Notes: generated by a model from the sequence alone, not told the origin. 30,001 nucleotides of DNA from Pseudomonadota bacterium (GCA_018896355.1 JAHIMW010000114.1:1-30001); one strand, 5' to 3'. Positions 16,762-23,983 are shown, numbered from the stretch's first letter. A program made the numbers and translations.

Positions 16762-17247
16762 TCATTGTATGGTAAAGATCGTCTTCAGATCTTCTTCGAT
16801 CTTGGTCTCCTCTGCATTGCTCGCCACCGAAATCTCCTTGATGAGCAGGCTCTTCGCCGTATCCATCATTTTTCTCTCCCCGAAGGAGAGGTTTTTGTCG
16901 CTTTTCAGGATAAAGAGATCCCGCAGGACCCTGGCAATTTCGAATACCGATCCCGTCTTGATCTTTTCCAGGTATTCCCGGTATCTCTTGTTCCATGTCT
17001 GTTTGTCAATCGTGACATCCTTGTTTCTGAGGATCGCGTAAACCTTGGGGATCTCCCTCTTATGGATGACCTCGCGGAGACCGACCGATTTCGCGCTATC
17101 CATCGGAATCATGATTTTCATGCCGTTGCCCATGATCTTCATAATATAGAATAGCTGCGTGCTTCCTCCGACCTCCCGGTTTTCGATCGCCTCGATGACC
17201 CCGACTCCCTGCGCCGGATATACCGCCAAATCGCCTATCTTGAACAT
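16762..17247 (-). CDS. carD: CarD/CdnL-family transcription regulator
   Basis: A 161-residue protein. The N-terminal RNA-polymerase-interaction domain (about 1-60) has FKIGDLAVYPAQGVGVIEAI and YIMKIMGNGMKIMIPMDSA; a helical C-terminal domain (about 70-161) has WNKRYREYLEKIKTG and RDLFILKSDKNLSFGERKMM. CarD/CdnL proteins bind the RNA polymerase beta subunit and stabilise open complexes, often at rRNA promoters. The ATG at 17247 gives the usual family start; a TTG at 17259 is an unlikely alternative. It heads the run into PIN-TRAM, ispD, ispF and gltX, with its own candidate promoter at 17281-17309. Confidence 0.95.
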   Translation of the reverse strand: MFKIGDLAVYPAQGVGVIEAIENREVGGSTQLFYIMKIMGNGMKIMIPMDSAKSVGLREVIHKREIPKVYAILRNKDVTIDKQTWNKRYREYLEKIKTGSVFEIARVLRDLFILKSDKNLSFGERKMMDTAKSLLIKEISVASNAEETKIEEDLKTIFTIQ

Positions 17248-17280
17248 GTTTACACCCAAATGATTTATTTTGAACGTCGC

Positions 17281-17309
17281 AGGTTATCTGATTCTGATGG
17301 AATAGTCAA
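17281..17309 (-). promoter_or_regulatory. Candidate promoter of the carD-ispD-gltX run
   Basis: On the minus strand TTGACT (17309-17304), a 17-base spacer, and TAACCT (17286-17281), 34 bases before the carD start. The -35 box is good and the -10 box is poor. Its place in a gap of about 160 bases after nlpD supports it. Confidence 0.5.
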
Positions 17310-17379
17310 TACGATTTACGATTCCTTTTTCGTCTCGATGATTTGCCCCTGCTTACCTTGGCTCATGACCGCCGGCGCC

Positions 17380-17410
17380 AAGGTGACACCTTGCGCCAAG
17401 GTGTCACCTT
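17380..17410. repeat. Perfect palindrome abutting the nlpD stop codon
   Basis: AAGGTGACACCTTG and its exact complement CAAGGTGTCACCTT are separated by three bases, giving a 14-base-pair stem. The core ACACCTTGC/CAAGGTGT resembles the GGGGACA palindromes elsewhere, but the outer arms differ. Its first base on the minus strand is the last base of the nlpD TGA. There is no T-run in either direction. Confidence 0.8.
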
Positions 17411-18387
17411 CATGGAAGAAAAAAAAGAGGATTCCTGGCCTTGTTGTTATGGCGGATCTCGAAATGGATAGAGGCTCCCTCCTTCGCGGCGGCCTTTCCG
17501 ATAAACGCGATCCGGCCTCCCTTCTTGACCCTCGCCTCACCTCCGACGGTTCTGATCCCCAGATGGGCGTAAACCGTCGCGTAGTGATCCTCATGCTGGA
17601 TGATGATCGTCTCCCCATAATCTTTGAGAGGGGCGGAAAAGATGACCATCCCGTCCGCCGCGGCCTGAACGGGCGTTCCTTCACCGGCCGCGATTCGTAT
17701 CCCATTGAAATACATCCGGTTCGGCTGGATGCCGAACGGCGAAACCACCGTCCCCTTGACCGGCCAGATGAAACGCTTTTTGTCAAACCGGATCTGTTCC
17801 GGCTTTTCACCGCTTTCTTTCGGCCTTACCGGCGGGCCTGCTTTGTCCCCACTTTCCAACGTCCCGGCATTTTTTCGGAGGGAGACATCCTTTTCCGCCG
17901 CACGGAAAAGAACCGGACGATCTTTCGCCGCTTCGGCCGGTGGCTGCGGTTGGCGCTTTCCCTCCACAGCGGCTCCATTTTTTGGAATTTCCGTGCCGAA
18001 AACGGCTGTTTCGTTTTTGACCGGCTTCTCTTTCGCTTTAAGCGCCGACAAAGATTCCCGCGGCCGGGCGGCAATCATGATGTCGTCCATAATCTGGTTC
18101 GCATCGGGGACAAAGATCACGCTATCCGTCTCGATCCGGTCAGAATGACTGATGTTGTTGATCTCCGCCAGTTCCTGAAGGTCGACACGATACGCACGGG
18201 CGATGGCGGAGAGCGTCTCGCCGCTCTTTACACGATGATAAACCCCGCGGGGCCGGGCGTCCCTGAGGTGCAAACCCGAGCAGGAGAGGATCATCAGACC
18301 GATCAGAAAGAAACCGATGAATTTCAAATTATGCGGGCTGCATGAAAAAACAGCGGCGATGGGTGTTTCGCTCGTCAATTTCCCCAT
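17410..18387 (-). CDS. nlpD: NlpD-like LysM lipoprotein with degenerate M23 domain
   Basis: A 325-residue protein. A long lipoprotein signal ends I-L-S-C (C36). A LysM peptidoglycan-binding domain covers about 50-95 (YHRVKSGETLSAIARAYRV, LAEINNI). A Lys/Pro/Glu-rich linker leads to an M23/LytM domain at about 208-325. The metal ligands are lost: the H-x-G-x-D motif reads F227-N-G-I-R231, and H-x-H reads S306-I-H308; Y-A-H275 remains. E. coli NlpD and EnvC are similarly degenerate and activate cell-wall amidases instead of cutting peptidoglycan, so the same role is inferred. The ATG at 18387 has GGGGAG about 6 bases upstream and overlaps the pcm stop by 13 bases. The pcm-nlpD order is as in enterobacteria, though no rpoS follows. 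Confidence 0.88.
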   Translation of the reverse strand: MGKLTSETPIAAVFSCSPHNLKFIGFFLIGLMILSCSGLHLRDARPRGVYHRVKSGETLSAIARAYRVDLQELAEINNISHSDRIETDSVIFVPDANQIMDDIMIAARPRESLSALKAKEKPVKNETAVFGTEIPKNGAAVEGKRQPQPPAEAAKDRPVLFRAAEKDVSLRKNAGTLESGDKAGPPVRPKESGEKPEQIRFDKKRFIWPVKGTVVSPFGIQPNRMYFNGIRIAAGEGTPVQAAADGMVIFSAPLKDYGETIIIQHEDHYATVYAHLGIRTVGGEARVKKGGRIAFIGKAAAKEGASIHFEIRHNNKARNPLFFLP

Positions 18388-19031
18388 CCGTGCTCCCCGA
18401 TCAGATCTACAAAACGGCAGCCGCCCAGATCTTCCTGCTTCAGATCCTCCGGATCTTCCGACATGCGGGTCAGCTTTAGAAGGGCCTGGGAGTTACGGCT
18501 TCCCACGGGGACCACGAGACGACCGCCGACGGCAAGCTGCTCAATCAGAATCCTGGGAATCCGAGGCGCGCCGGCCGTCACCATGATCGCCTCAAATGGG
18601 GACTCCTCGCGCCACCCGTAGGTTCCATCCCCCACCCGGATGGCCACATTGTAATCCTTCAGCGCATCAAGAACCCTCCTTGCCCCGGTTGCCAGTACCG
18701 CGATACGCTCGATGGAGAAAACCCGTTCGGCCAATTCAGCGAGGATGGCCGTCTGATACCCGGAACCGGTCCCGATTTCGAGCACCTTCTCCCGTCCGGT
18801 CAGTGCCATTGCTTCGGACATTAACGCAACAATATAGGGTTGGGATATGGTCTGCCGACGTTCGATGGGAAGGGGATTGTCGTTGTAGGCCTGATCGATC
18901 AGCCCCTCATCCACGAAAAGATGGCGCGGGATCTTCTCCATGGCCTTCAAGACCCTCTGATCCGAAACACCCCGCACCCGGATCTGTGTTTCAACCATCC
19001 TCATTCTCTGTTTCTGAAATCGGTCTGTCAC
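18375..19031 (-). CDS. pcm: Protein-L-isoaspartate O-methyltransferase
   Basis: A 218-residue repair enzyme that methylates isoaspartyl residues in aged proteins using SAM. QRMRMVETQIRVRGV and PRHLFVDEGL, then NPLPIERRQTISQPYIVALM (the family signature), are followed by the SAM site VLEIGTGSGYQTAILAEL. I chose the GTG at 19031 (AGGACGGAAAC upstream) because it gives the normal length; the frame stays open up to 19313, but that leader is Arg-rich and unlike Pcm. The promoter at 19147-19175 lies upstream of the GTG and inside that longer reading, which supports the short form. It is cotranscribed with nlpD. Confidence 0.92.
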   Translation of the reverse strand: MTDRFQKQRMRMVETQIRVRGVSDQRVLKAMEKIPRHLFVDEGLIDQAYNDNPLPIERRQTISQPYIVALMSEAMALTGREKVLEIGTGSGYQTAILAELAERVFSIERIAVLATGARRVLDALKDYNVAIRVGDGTYGWREESPFEAIMVTAGAPRIPRILIEQLAVGGRLVVPVGSRNSQALLKLTRMSEDPEDLKQEDLGGCRFVDLIGEHGWGN

Positions 19032-19146
19032 GTTTCCGTCCTGATCATCGCGTCGCCCGTGGAATGCATGCGCCCTTCTTGAAAGAAATCGCGGTCCCGC
19101 CGAAAGGAATCGTACCGGAACCGCTCCACAGAATACCGTTGGCACT

Positions 19147-19175
19147 ATTCTACCATCAAAACGCCGATTTTTCAA
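19147..19175 (-). promoter_or_regulatory. Sigma70-type promoter of pcm-nlpD
   Basis: On the minus strand TTGAAA (19175-19170), 17 bases, and TAGAAT (19152-19147), about 115 bases before the pcm GTG. It faces away from dciA in the divergent gap. Confidence 0.7.
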
Positions 19176-19236
19176 GCACCGGGAATCTCCAAAGCGCTCC
19201 CCTTGACCCGGACGGCGAACTGTGAGAAAAACGGTC

Positions 19237-19743
19237 ATGCGAAAAAGGACATCGCAATCAAAACCTGAAATGATCGGGGAGATCCTTCGAAAGGTTCTCA
19301 AGAAGAGGAACATCCCCCATACCGCGACCGACCGGCGCCTCCTCGACCTCTGGACTCGGGCCGTCGGTCCCCAGATCGCCGCCCGGACCTTGCCCGAAAC
19401 GGTGAAACGGGGCGGGCTCTATGTCCGGGTCTCCTCCACGGCCTGGCTGCATCATCTCCAGTTTCTGAAACAGGAGATCCTCCTCAAGATGAACGAACTC
19501 ACCGGGCAGGAGGAGTTCCGGCGCCTTTTTTTCTCCATCGGCGAGATTCCCGCGCCCCCTCCGGATGCGGCCGATCCTCCGCCCGGCGCCCCCATCCCCG
19601 CACCGCTCCGGAAGCGCGACCGGGAGATGATCCGGGAGAGCCTCGATGCCGTCCGGGACCCGGAGCTCCGCGAGATTCTGCAGAGGGTCATGGTCCGGGA
19701 GATCAGCCGCCGCCGCGAGCGGGAAAAGCGGACAGATCTCTGA
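19237..19743 (+). CDS. dciA: DciA-like (DUF721) replicative helicase loader
   Basis: A 168-residue protein of the DUF721/DciA family, which loads DnaB helicase in the many bacteria lacking DnaC or DnaI. The N-terminal half has the family pattern: IGEILRKVLKKRNI, LDLWTRAVGPQIAARTLPE, RGGLYVRVSSTAWLHHLQFL, KQEILLKMN. The C-terminal half is a Pro-rich linker (about 108-126) and a charged helix ending KRTDL. The ATG at 19237 and a GTG at 19222 are both possible starts; neither has a strong ribosome site. It is divergent from pcm, and its last 41 bases overlap the convergent trmN-like gene. Confidence 0.85.
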   Translation: MRKRTSQSKPEMIGEILRKVLKKRNIPHTATDRRLLDLWTRAVGPQIAARTLPETVKRGGLYVRVSSTAWLHHLQFLKQEILLKMNELTGQEEFRRLFFSIGEIPAPPPDAADPPPGAPIPAPLRKRDREMIRESLDAVRDPELREILQRVMVREISRRREREKRTDL

Positions 19744-20476
19744 AGATCTCCTCCATCTCCGGGGTGTAACCGCCGGCATCCTGATAGATGAAAAGCGGCG
19801 GCGCCACCTTCAGCCCCTCCCGCCCCCCCTTCACCCCCTCCACCAGAACGAACTCCCCTCCCCCGTCGAGACGGGAGTGGACCAGCCGCAGCCGTTTGGG
19901 TTCGATCCGGCATTCCCTCATCCTCGCAATCAGTTCGGCCATCCGGACAGCCGGATAGATCGCATACACACGGCCCTCCGGCCGGAGGGCGTAAACGGCG
20001 GCAGTGAGGAAATCCGCCACCGTTCCCTCGATCTCATGTCTGGCCACCGCTTTTTCGGGATCGGCGTTCGTCCGTCCCGAGCGGAGACGCCGGTAGGGGG
20101 GGTTGAAAACGGCCGCCGAAAAGGATTGCGGCCCACAGAGGGTCTCCGGGAAACGGACGTCCCCCCGACGGATCTCGATCCGCCCGGCAAGACCATTGAG
20201 AACGACATTCCGCTTCGCGATCACGACAAGTTCATCCTGGATTTCGATCCCCAGGACACGCCCGCAGCGGAAGCGTTGCGCCAGAATCAGCGCAATGATC
20301 CCGCTCCCCGTTCCGAGGTCGATCAGATCATCACCATTTCGGAGGTTGGTAAAATGGGCAATCAGCAGCGCGTCGAGCGAAAAACGGTAACCCCTCTTCC
20401 TCTGGATGACCCGGAGGCGGCCGACGAGGATTCCATCGACCGTTTCCGCCGTCGGATCGAGAAGGTTCGCGTCCAT
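19703..20476 (-). CDS. TrmN6-like SAM-dependent adenine-N6 methyltransferase
   Basis: A 257-residue class I methyltransferase. RVIQRKRGYRFSLDALLIAHF at the start is typical of the YfiC/TrmN6 group; the SAM site is LIDLGTGSGIIALIL, and the catalytic NPPY motif is in AVFNPPYRRL. TrmN6 methylates A37 of tRNA-Val; related enzymes act on other RNAs, so the exact substrate is inferred. The ATG at 20476 is preceded by GGAG; that ribosome site overlaps the stop of the DUF1015 gene, which ends 2 bases upstream. A GTG at 20482 is a less likely start. The 3' end overlaps the convergent dciA by 41 bases. Confidence 0.86.
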   Translation of the reverse strand: MDANLLDPTAETVDGILVGRLRVIQRKRGYRFSLDALLIAHFTNLRNGDDLIDLGTGSGIIALILAQRFRCGRVLGIEIQDELVVIAKRNVVLNGLAGRIEIRRGDVRFPETLCGPQSFSAAVFNPPYRRLRSGRTNADPEKAVARHEIEGTVADFLTAAVYALRPEGRVYAIYPAVRMAELIARMRECRIEPKRLRLVHSRLDGGGEFVLVEGVKGGREGLKVAPPLFIYQDAGGYTPEMEEIFRDLSAFPARGGG

Positions 20477-20478
20477 GA

Positions 20479-21720
20479 TCACTCCAGCAGATGAACAAAC
20501 AGGCCGCTCAAGAGCTTCGGCTCGAACCAGGTGGATTTGGGCGGCATCACCTTCCCTGCATCCGCAACGGCCATCATCTGCGCCACCGTGGGGGGATAAA
20601 GGGAAAAGGCGACGGCGAAACCGGCATGGTCAACCTGCCTCTCCAACTCCTCCATACCGCGGATACCCCCGATGAAATCGACCCGCGCATCCGTCCGCGG
20701 ATCCCGGATGCCAAGGATCGGACCGAGGAGGTTTTGCTGGAGGAGGGAGACGTCGAGGCCGGAGATGGGATCGTCCTCCCGTAGAATATCCGCCCGGGCC
20801 GTCAGACGGCGCCACGCACCGCCCAGATACATCCCGAAATCATGGCGCCGCTCCGGGGATTTTGCCGCGAAATTCGGGGAGACCCGAAAATTTTCACCGA
20901 CCCGTTTTAGAAACGCCGCTTCCGTAAGACGGTTCAGGTCCCGGACGGCGCGGTTGTAATCCATGATCCGGAGCTGATCGCCGGGAAACAGTACGGCCAG
21001 CAGGAAATGGTGCGCCTCATCCCCCCGATCGGAGGAATTCCGGGAGCTTCGAAGGCGGGCGACCGCGGCGGCGGCCGCGGCCCGGTGGTGGCCGTCGGCG
21101 ATGTAGAGGGCCTCGACCGGGGCGAACCCATCCGTAATCGCCCGGATCTCCGCCGGATCCCGGATGACCCATACGGTATGGCGGACGCCGTCGTCCGCTG
21201 TGAAGGCATATTCGGGCGGTCGCTCTGCAACCTGCACCGTCAAACGGTCGATCGCCCCTTCCCCGCTGTAGGTGAGAAGGACCGGCCCCGTCTGCGCACC
21301 GACCGTATCGATGTGAAGCGTCCGCTCCCGCTCCTTGTCCGGCCGGGTGAATTCGTGGCGTCTGATCCGTCCGCCCTCATACTCGGCGAGGCTGACGCAG
21401 GCCGCAATCCCCGTCTGGATGTGATTCCCCATCTGCTGGCGGTAGAGGTAAAACGCGGCGGACTCCTCTCGGGTGATTATCCCCTGATGGATCAGGGCCT
21501 CCAGATTCTCTTTCGCCCGTTCGTAGATCCGGCGGTCCTCCACGCCGGCGGCATCGGAAATATCGATCTCCGATTTCTCGACATGCAGAAAGCTCAACGG
21601 GTTGTCTCGGACCTGCTCCCGCGCCTCCGCCACGGTCAGAACATCATAGGGCGGGGCGGCAACCTGACGGACAACCGGCTTTCCGGGTCTCAGGGCGCGG
21701 AACGGGACCACTCTGGACAT
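20479..21720 (-). CDS. DUF1015 family protein
   Basis: A 413-residue protein. It begins SRVVPFRALRPGKP and continues QVAAPPYDVL, NPLSFLHVEKSE and later YIADGHHRAAAAAA, the motifs that mark DUF1015; IHRL-type C-terminal helices complete it. The family is widespread and cytoplasmic with no settled biochemical role. The ATG at 21720 has AAGGAG about 9 bases upstream; in-frame codons extend to 21909 but lack family resemblance. It is followed after 2 bases by the methyltransferase gene, so the two are coupled. A weak promoter-like pair (TTGCTT, 17 bases, TAGAAA) lies upstream near 21800-21830. Confidence 0.88.
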   Translation of the reverse strand: MSRVVPFRALRPGKPVVRQVAAPPYDVLTVAEAREQVRDNPLSFLHVEKSEIDISDAAGVEDRRIYERAKENLEALIHQGIITREESAAFYLYRQQMGNHIQTGIAACVSLAEYEGGRIRRHEFTRPDKERERTLHIDTVGAQTGPVLLTYSGEGAIDRLTVQVAERPPEYAFTADDGVRHTVWVIRDPAEIRAITDGFAPVEALYIADGHHRAAAAAAVARLRSSRNSSDRGDEAHHFLLAVLFPGDQLRIMDYNRAVRDLNRLTEAAFLKRVGENFRVSPNFAAKSPERRHDFGMYLGGAWRRLTARADILREDDPISGLDVSLLQQNLLGPILGIRDPRTDARVDFIGGIRGMEELERQVDHAGFAVAFSLYPPTVAQMMAVADAGKVMPPKSTWFEPKLLSGLFVHLLE

Positions 21721-21954
21721 GCGTCTTTCTCCTTTCCAAGCCATCGAAGTGTTCGCGAAGATAAGGCTTTTCATCACCGTCTCTGCGAATATTGTTTGCA
21801 AATTTCTAACACACCGGGATATGGAAAGCAACTCCGAAACGCCTTGGCGGAGGCTTCCGCCAACGATGCGGCCGCAGAACGAAGGCCGCCGGTCCGAAAA
21901 AGGGTTCATCCGGTTGATGCGTTGCTTTCTGAAGTCAGTAAAATTGTACCTTTC

Positions 21955-21971
21955 AAGAAAATGCTTGATTT
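21955..21971 (+). repeat. Outer direct repeat, left copy
   Basis: The 17-base core AAGAAAATGCTTGATTT is repeated exactly at 23063-23079 in the same orientation, and similarity extends left (AGTAAAA at 21937 and 23045). The two copies bracket the MNT/HEPN pair from outside the inner repeats. Confidence 0.7.
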
Positions 21972-22046
21972 CAATCCGGAGTCATTGATGTTATTCCCTC
22001 AGAAAATATGATATAGATGAACATCTATGTGAAGGTTTGGTAATTC

Positions 22047-22100
22047 GGGAGACATAATACCATTAATGGCACTGACCTGTCGGGAATATGATTATGTCCC
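22047..22100 (+). repeat. Inner direct repeat, left copy (palindromic ends)
   Basis: It begins GGGAGACATAAT and ends ATTATGTCCC, so its ends are inverted repeats. The middle, TAATGGCACTGACCTG, is nearly repeated at 22927-22943. The ends resemble the GGGGACA...TGTCCCC ends of the short palindromes elsewhere. Confidence 0.7.
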
Positions 22101-22174
22101 TTATTTATCCATAAAATGGTAGATGTAGCCACGGTCCTCGCTAATGGGCGAGATGCCAGAAAGGAGGCTGAATA

Positions 22175-22498
22175 ATGCCCATGATCGAAAATGATCTTCA
22201 AACAGCCAGGGAGCTGAAAAAACGCGTATCAAAACTTAAACCGCTGATTGATTTCCGGCTTTTTGGCTCCCGTGCACGTGGCGACGCCGATGATTATTCC
22301 GATATGGATATTTTTATGGAATTTGAGACAGTTGACAGAGATTTGAGGAGCAGGGTTAAAAACGCTGCATGGGAGATGACGATGGAAAGCGGGATTGTTG
22401 TTACTACGCTTTTGTTCAGTAGGCATGAGATTGAAGATTCTCCCTTACGTTCATCCCCGATTATCCGCATGATTATGGAAGAAGGGGTTCCCGTATGA
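22175..22498 (+). CDS. MNT-type nucleotidyltransferase, antitoxin of an MNT/HEPN pair
   Basis: A 107-residue minimal nucleotidyltransferase. The motif FGSRARGDADDYSDMDIFME supplies G31-S32 and the metal-binding D43-x-D45. In characterised MNT/HEPN (MntA/HepT) systems such a protein AMPylates the HEPN partner and so blocks its RNase activity. The ATG at 22175 has AAAGGAGG about 8-14 bases upstream. Its stop overlaps the next start as ATGA, so the two are translated together. Base composition is more AT-rich than the housekeeping genes, in keeping with transfer. Confidence 0.88.
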   Translation: MPMIENDLQTARELKKRVSKLKPLIDFRLFGSRARGDADDYSDMDIFMEFETVDRDLRSRVKNAAWEMTMESGIVVTTLLFSRHEIEDSPLRSSPIIRMIMEEGVPV

Positions 22499-22905
22499 CA
22501 GATCGTGAAACCATTTTTGGTTACCGCATGAGGCAAACCGAGGAAACACTTTCTGAGGCGGTCAGGATGCTGGAGGCCGGCTTTGCCCCACGCTCAATTG
22601 TCAACCGGTCGTACTATGCGATGTTCTATGCGGTTCTGGCGCTGTTTATCCACTCCAACACACCTCACAAAACATCAAAACATTCCGGTGTTATAGGGAT
22701 TTTCAATAAGGAGTTCGTCCTCACCGGGAAGCTTGATGCGCGTTTTGCCCGGATGCTTTATGACGTGTTCGATCAACGCATGGAATCGGATTACAGGGAT
22801 TTTGCCGAAGTATCTGAGGAAAATGCCCGCAATGCGGTGTTGGCAGCACGGGAGTTTGTCACCGCAATCAAAGCGTTGACGGAATATGTATCGAACAAAA
22901 TCTGA
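22495..22905 (+). CDS. HEPN-domain protein (UPF0332-like), probable toxin of the MNT/HEPN pair
   Basis: A 136-residue helical protein. NRSYYAMFYAVLALF (about 37-51) and KHSGVIGIFNKEFV (about 62-75) match the UPF0332 group of HEPN proteins often coded next to MNT genes. The RNase motif R-x(4-6)-H of classic HEPN toxins is not present: the nearest Arg-His pairing, R38 to H53, is too far apart. So RNase activity is not assured; R38 and H63 are the likely functional residues by family pattern. The start overlaps the MNT stop by four bases. Both genes lie between two sorts of direct repeats. Confidence 0.85.
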   Translation: MTDRETIFGYRMRQTEETLSEAVRMLEAGFAPRSIVNRSYYAMFYAVLALFIHSNTPHKTSKHSGVIGIFNKEFVLTGKLDARFARMLYDVFDQRMESDYRDFAEVSEENARNAVLAAREFVTAIKALTEYVSNKI

Positions 22906-22910
22906 ATTCG

Positions 22911-22960
22911 GGGGGGATTATACCCAATAATGGCATTGACCTGCCAATAATCTGTCCCCC
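22911..22960 (+). repeat. Inner direct repeat, right copy (palindromic ends)
   Basis: It begins GGGGGGATTAT and ends ATAATCTGTCCCCC, an imperfect inverted repeat. The middle TAATGGCATTGACCTG differs by one base from the left copy at 22047-22100, in the same orientation. It starts 6 bases after the HEPN stop and may also fold in RNA and stop transcription. Confidence 0.7.
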
Positions 22961-23062
22961 GATTACTGGACGTTTACCGCTTCAAAAAGTTTTGTATGGG
23001 GCAGGTGGGTGCGTTGAAACGTAGACAACTTCCTCCTAGTAGTTAGTAAAACGCCGACCTTG

Positions 23063-23079
23063 AAGAAAATGCTTGATTT
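23063..23079 (+). repeat. Outer direct repeat, right copy
   Basis: An exact 17-base match to 21955-21971, 1108 bases apart, same orientation. Confidence 0.7.
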
Positions 23080-23115
23080 AAAACAGTAATAAATAGCAGG
23101 AATGTGAAAAATTTG

Positions 23116-23143
23116 TTGCAATTTTCAAGAGCTTTTCTATGAA
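23116..23143 (+). promoter_or_regulatory. Weak candidate promoter for the two-gene cassette
   Basis: TTGCAA (23116-23121), a 16-base spacer, and TATGAA (23138-23143), about 40 bases before the first cassette gene. AT-rich surroundings make chance matches easy. Confidence 0.3.
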
Positions 23144-23184
23144 ACTTAAAAATTAAGTTTAGAGTTGTCTATTAGCCAAATCGG

Positions 23185-23925
23185 ATGGTGAATAGATCTA
23201 TGCCGTTTATAGACTCTTTTGACCCAACAACATTAAAATCGATTCTTCGTGTTTCAAATTACTGGGCAAAGGCTAATCGTAATCAATATCCCCTTGCCTT
23301 TTCAAAGGCTCTAACTGATCTTTATGATTGGGTTCCATGTCCTTGTAATGATCAGTGCCTATGTAGAAGGCAATTTAATTGTACCCATCATTACATACGT
23401 AAGTCAAATATCTCCTTTGGCATTGCTGAATCTCATTTTCTCTCATGCTATGTAGATGAAAAAATGCGTGAACCTGTTTCGTCAGGAACGAAGGAAGGGC
23501 GCGGCAAAAATGCATATGAAGCTATCTCCTTGTTTAAAGCCATGTGGGGAAAACTGCCCCCACTTTCAACAAATCTCTTATGTACTGAATGGTGTAATAA
23601 GGAATTGCATGCGCTTACTAAATCATTCAAAGCCGATATCGGCACAATATACAAAGCTAAGTGGTTATCTCTTCTTCATTTGGATACTTTCGTAGCTTAT
23701 GATACAAGTAGCGTTCGGTTATTGGTGCGCGAATATCGAGGCCCGACTTATTTTGACTTGATATCCGCTATCAGGACTGACCTAATAGCTCATTTGAACT
23801 CGAACTCAACTTCCATATCATCATTTCGGAAATATGATAATCCGCATGAGTTTTATCCTGCCATACCTATTAACCAGCTTCGACCGATTGGGAACATAAT
23901 TGACAAATTATTTCTCACTTTATGA
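23185..23925 (+). CDS. Uncharacterised Cys-rich protein, first gene of the cassette
   Basis: A 246-residue protein I do not recognise. A Cys/His cluster at residues 52-69 (C52, C54, C58, C60, C66, H68, H69) could bind a metal. Near the middle, KAKWLSLLHLDTFVAYDTSS reminds me of the K-x-L-H-x-x-x-P-x-x-F-x-x-x-D pattern in some helix-hairpin-helix-related proteins, but this is weak. There is no signal peptide or membrane segment. The ATG at 23185 has only a poor ribosome site (CGG nearby); a second ATG at 23200 after GGATGGTGA is equally possible. Codon use is AT-rich compared with the flanking chromosome. It is followed after 58 bases by the next gene, with which it probably forms a unit. Confidence 0.65.
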   Translation: MVNRSMPFIDSFDPTTLKSILRVSNYWAKANRNQYPLAFSKALTDLYDWVPCPCNDQCLCRRQFNCTHHYIRKSNISFGIAESHFLSCYVDEKMREPVSSGTKEGRGKNAYEAISLFKAMWGKLPPLSTNLLCTEWCNKELHALTKSFKADIGTIYKAKWLSLLHLDTFVAYDTSSVRLLVREYRGPTYFDLISAIRTDLIAHLNSNSTSISSFRKYDNPHEFYPAIPINQLRPIGNIIDKLFLTL

Positions 23926-23937
23926 ACTACAGATTCG

Positions 23938-23968
23938 ATTAGGCCTAATACGCTATAATTGCCTAATA
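23938..23968 (+). promoter_or_regulatory. Palindrome and direct repeats around a -10-like box between cassette genes
   Basis: ATTAGGCCTAAT (23938-23949) is a perfect 12-base palindrome. GCCTAATA occurs there (23944-23951) and again at 23961-23968. Between them lies TATAAT (23954-23959). The layout resembles an operator over a promoter for the second gene; no good -35 box is seen. Confidence 0.4.
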
Positions 23969-23983
23969 ATTGCGAGAAAATAA

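Larger units (their letters stand above)
21721..22174. other. 454-base gap between DUF1015 and the toxin-antitoxin pair
   Basis: No convincing gene. It holds a perfect 8-base-pair hairpin (TTGGCGGA-GGCT-TCCGCCAA, 21844-21863) and a GCGGCC/GGCCGC pair just after it, neither followed by a T-run; the left copies of the direct repeats described at 21955 and 22047; and the shift from GC-rich to AT-richer sequence near 21900. A plus-strand open frame at 21719-21988 lacks any recognisable feature and crosses the hairpins. Confidence 0.5.

Noticed and set aside
17380..17410. Intrinsic terminator after nlpD
   Set aside because: The stem is strong but no T-run follows on the minus strand; it is treated as a repeat.
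23185..23925. Restriction endonuclease
   Set aside because: No PD-(D/E)XK, HNH or GIY-YIG motif can be seen; the Cys/His cluster alone is not enough.
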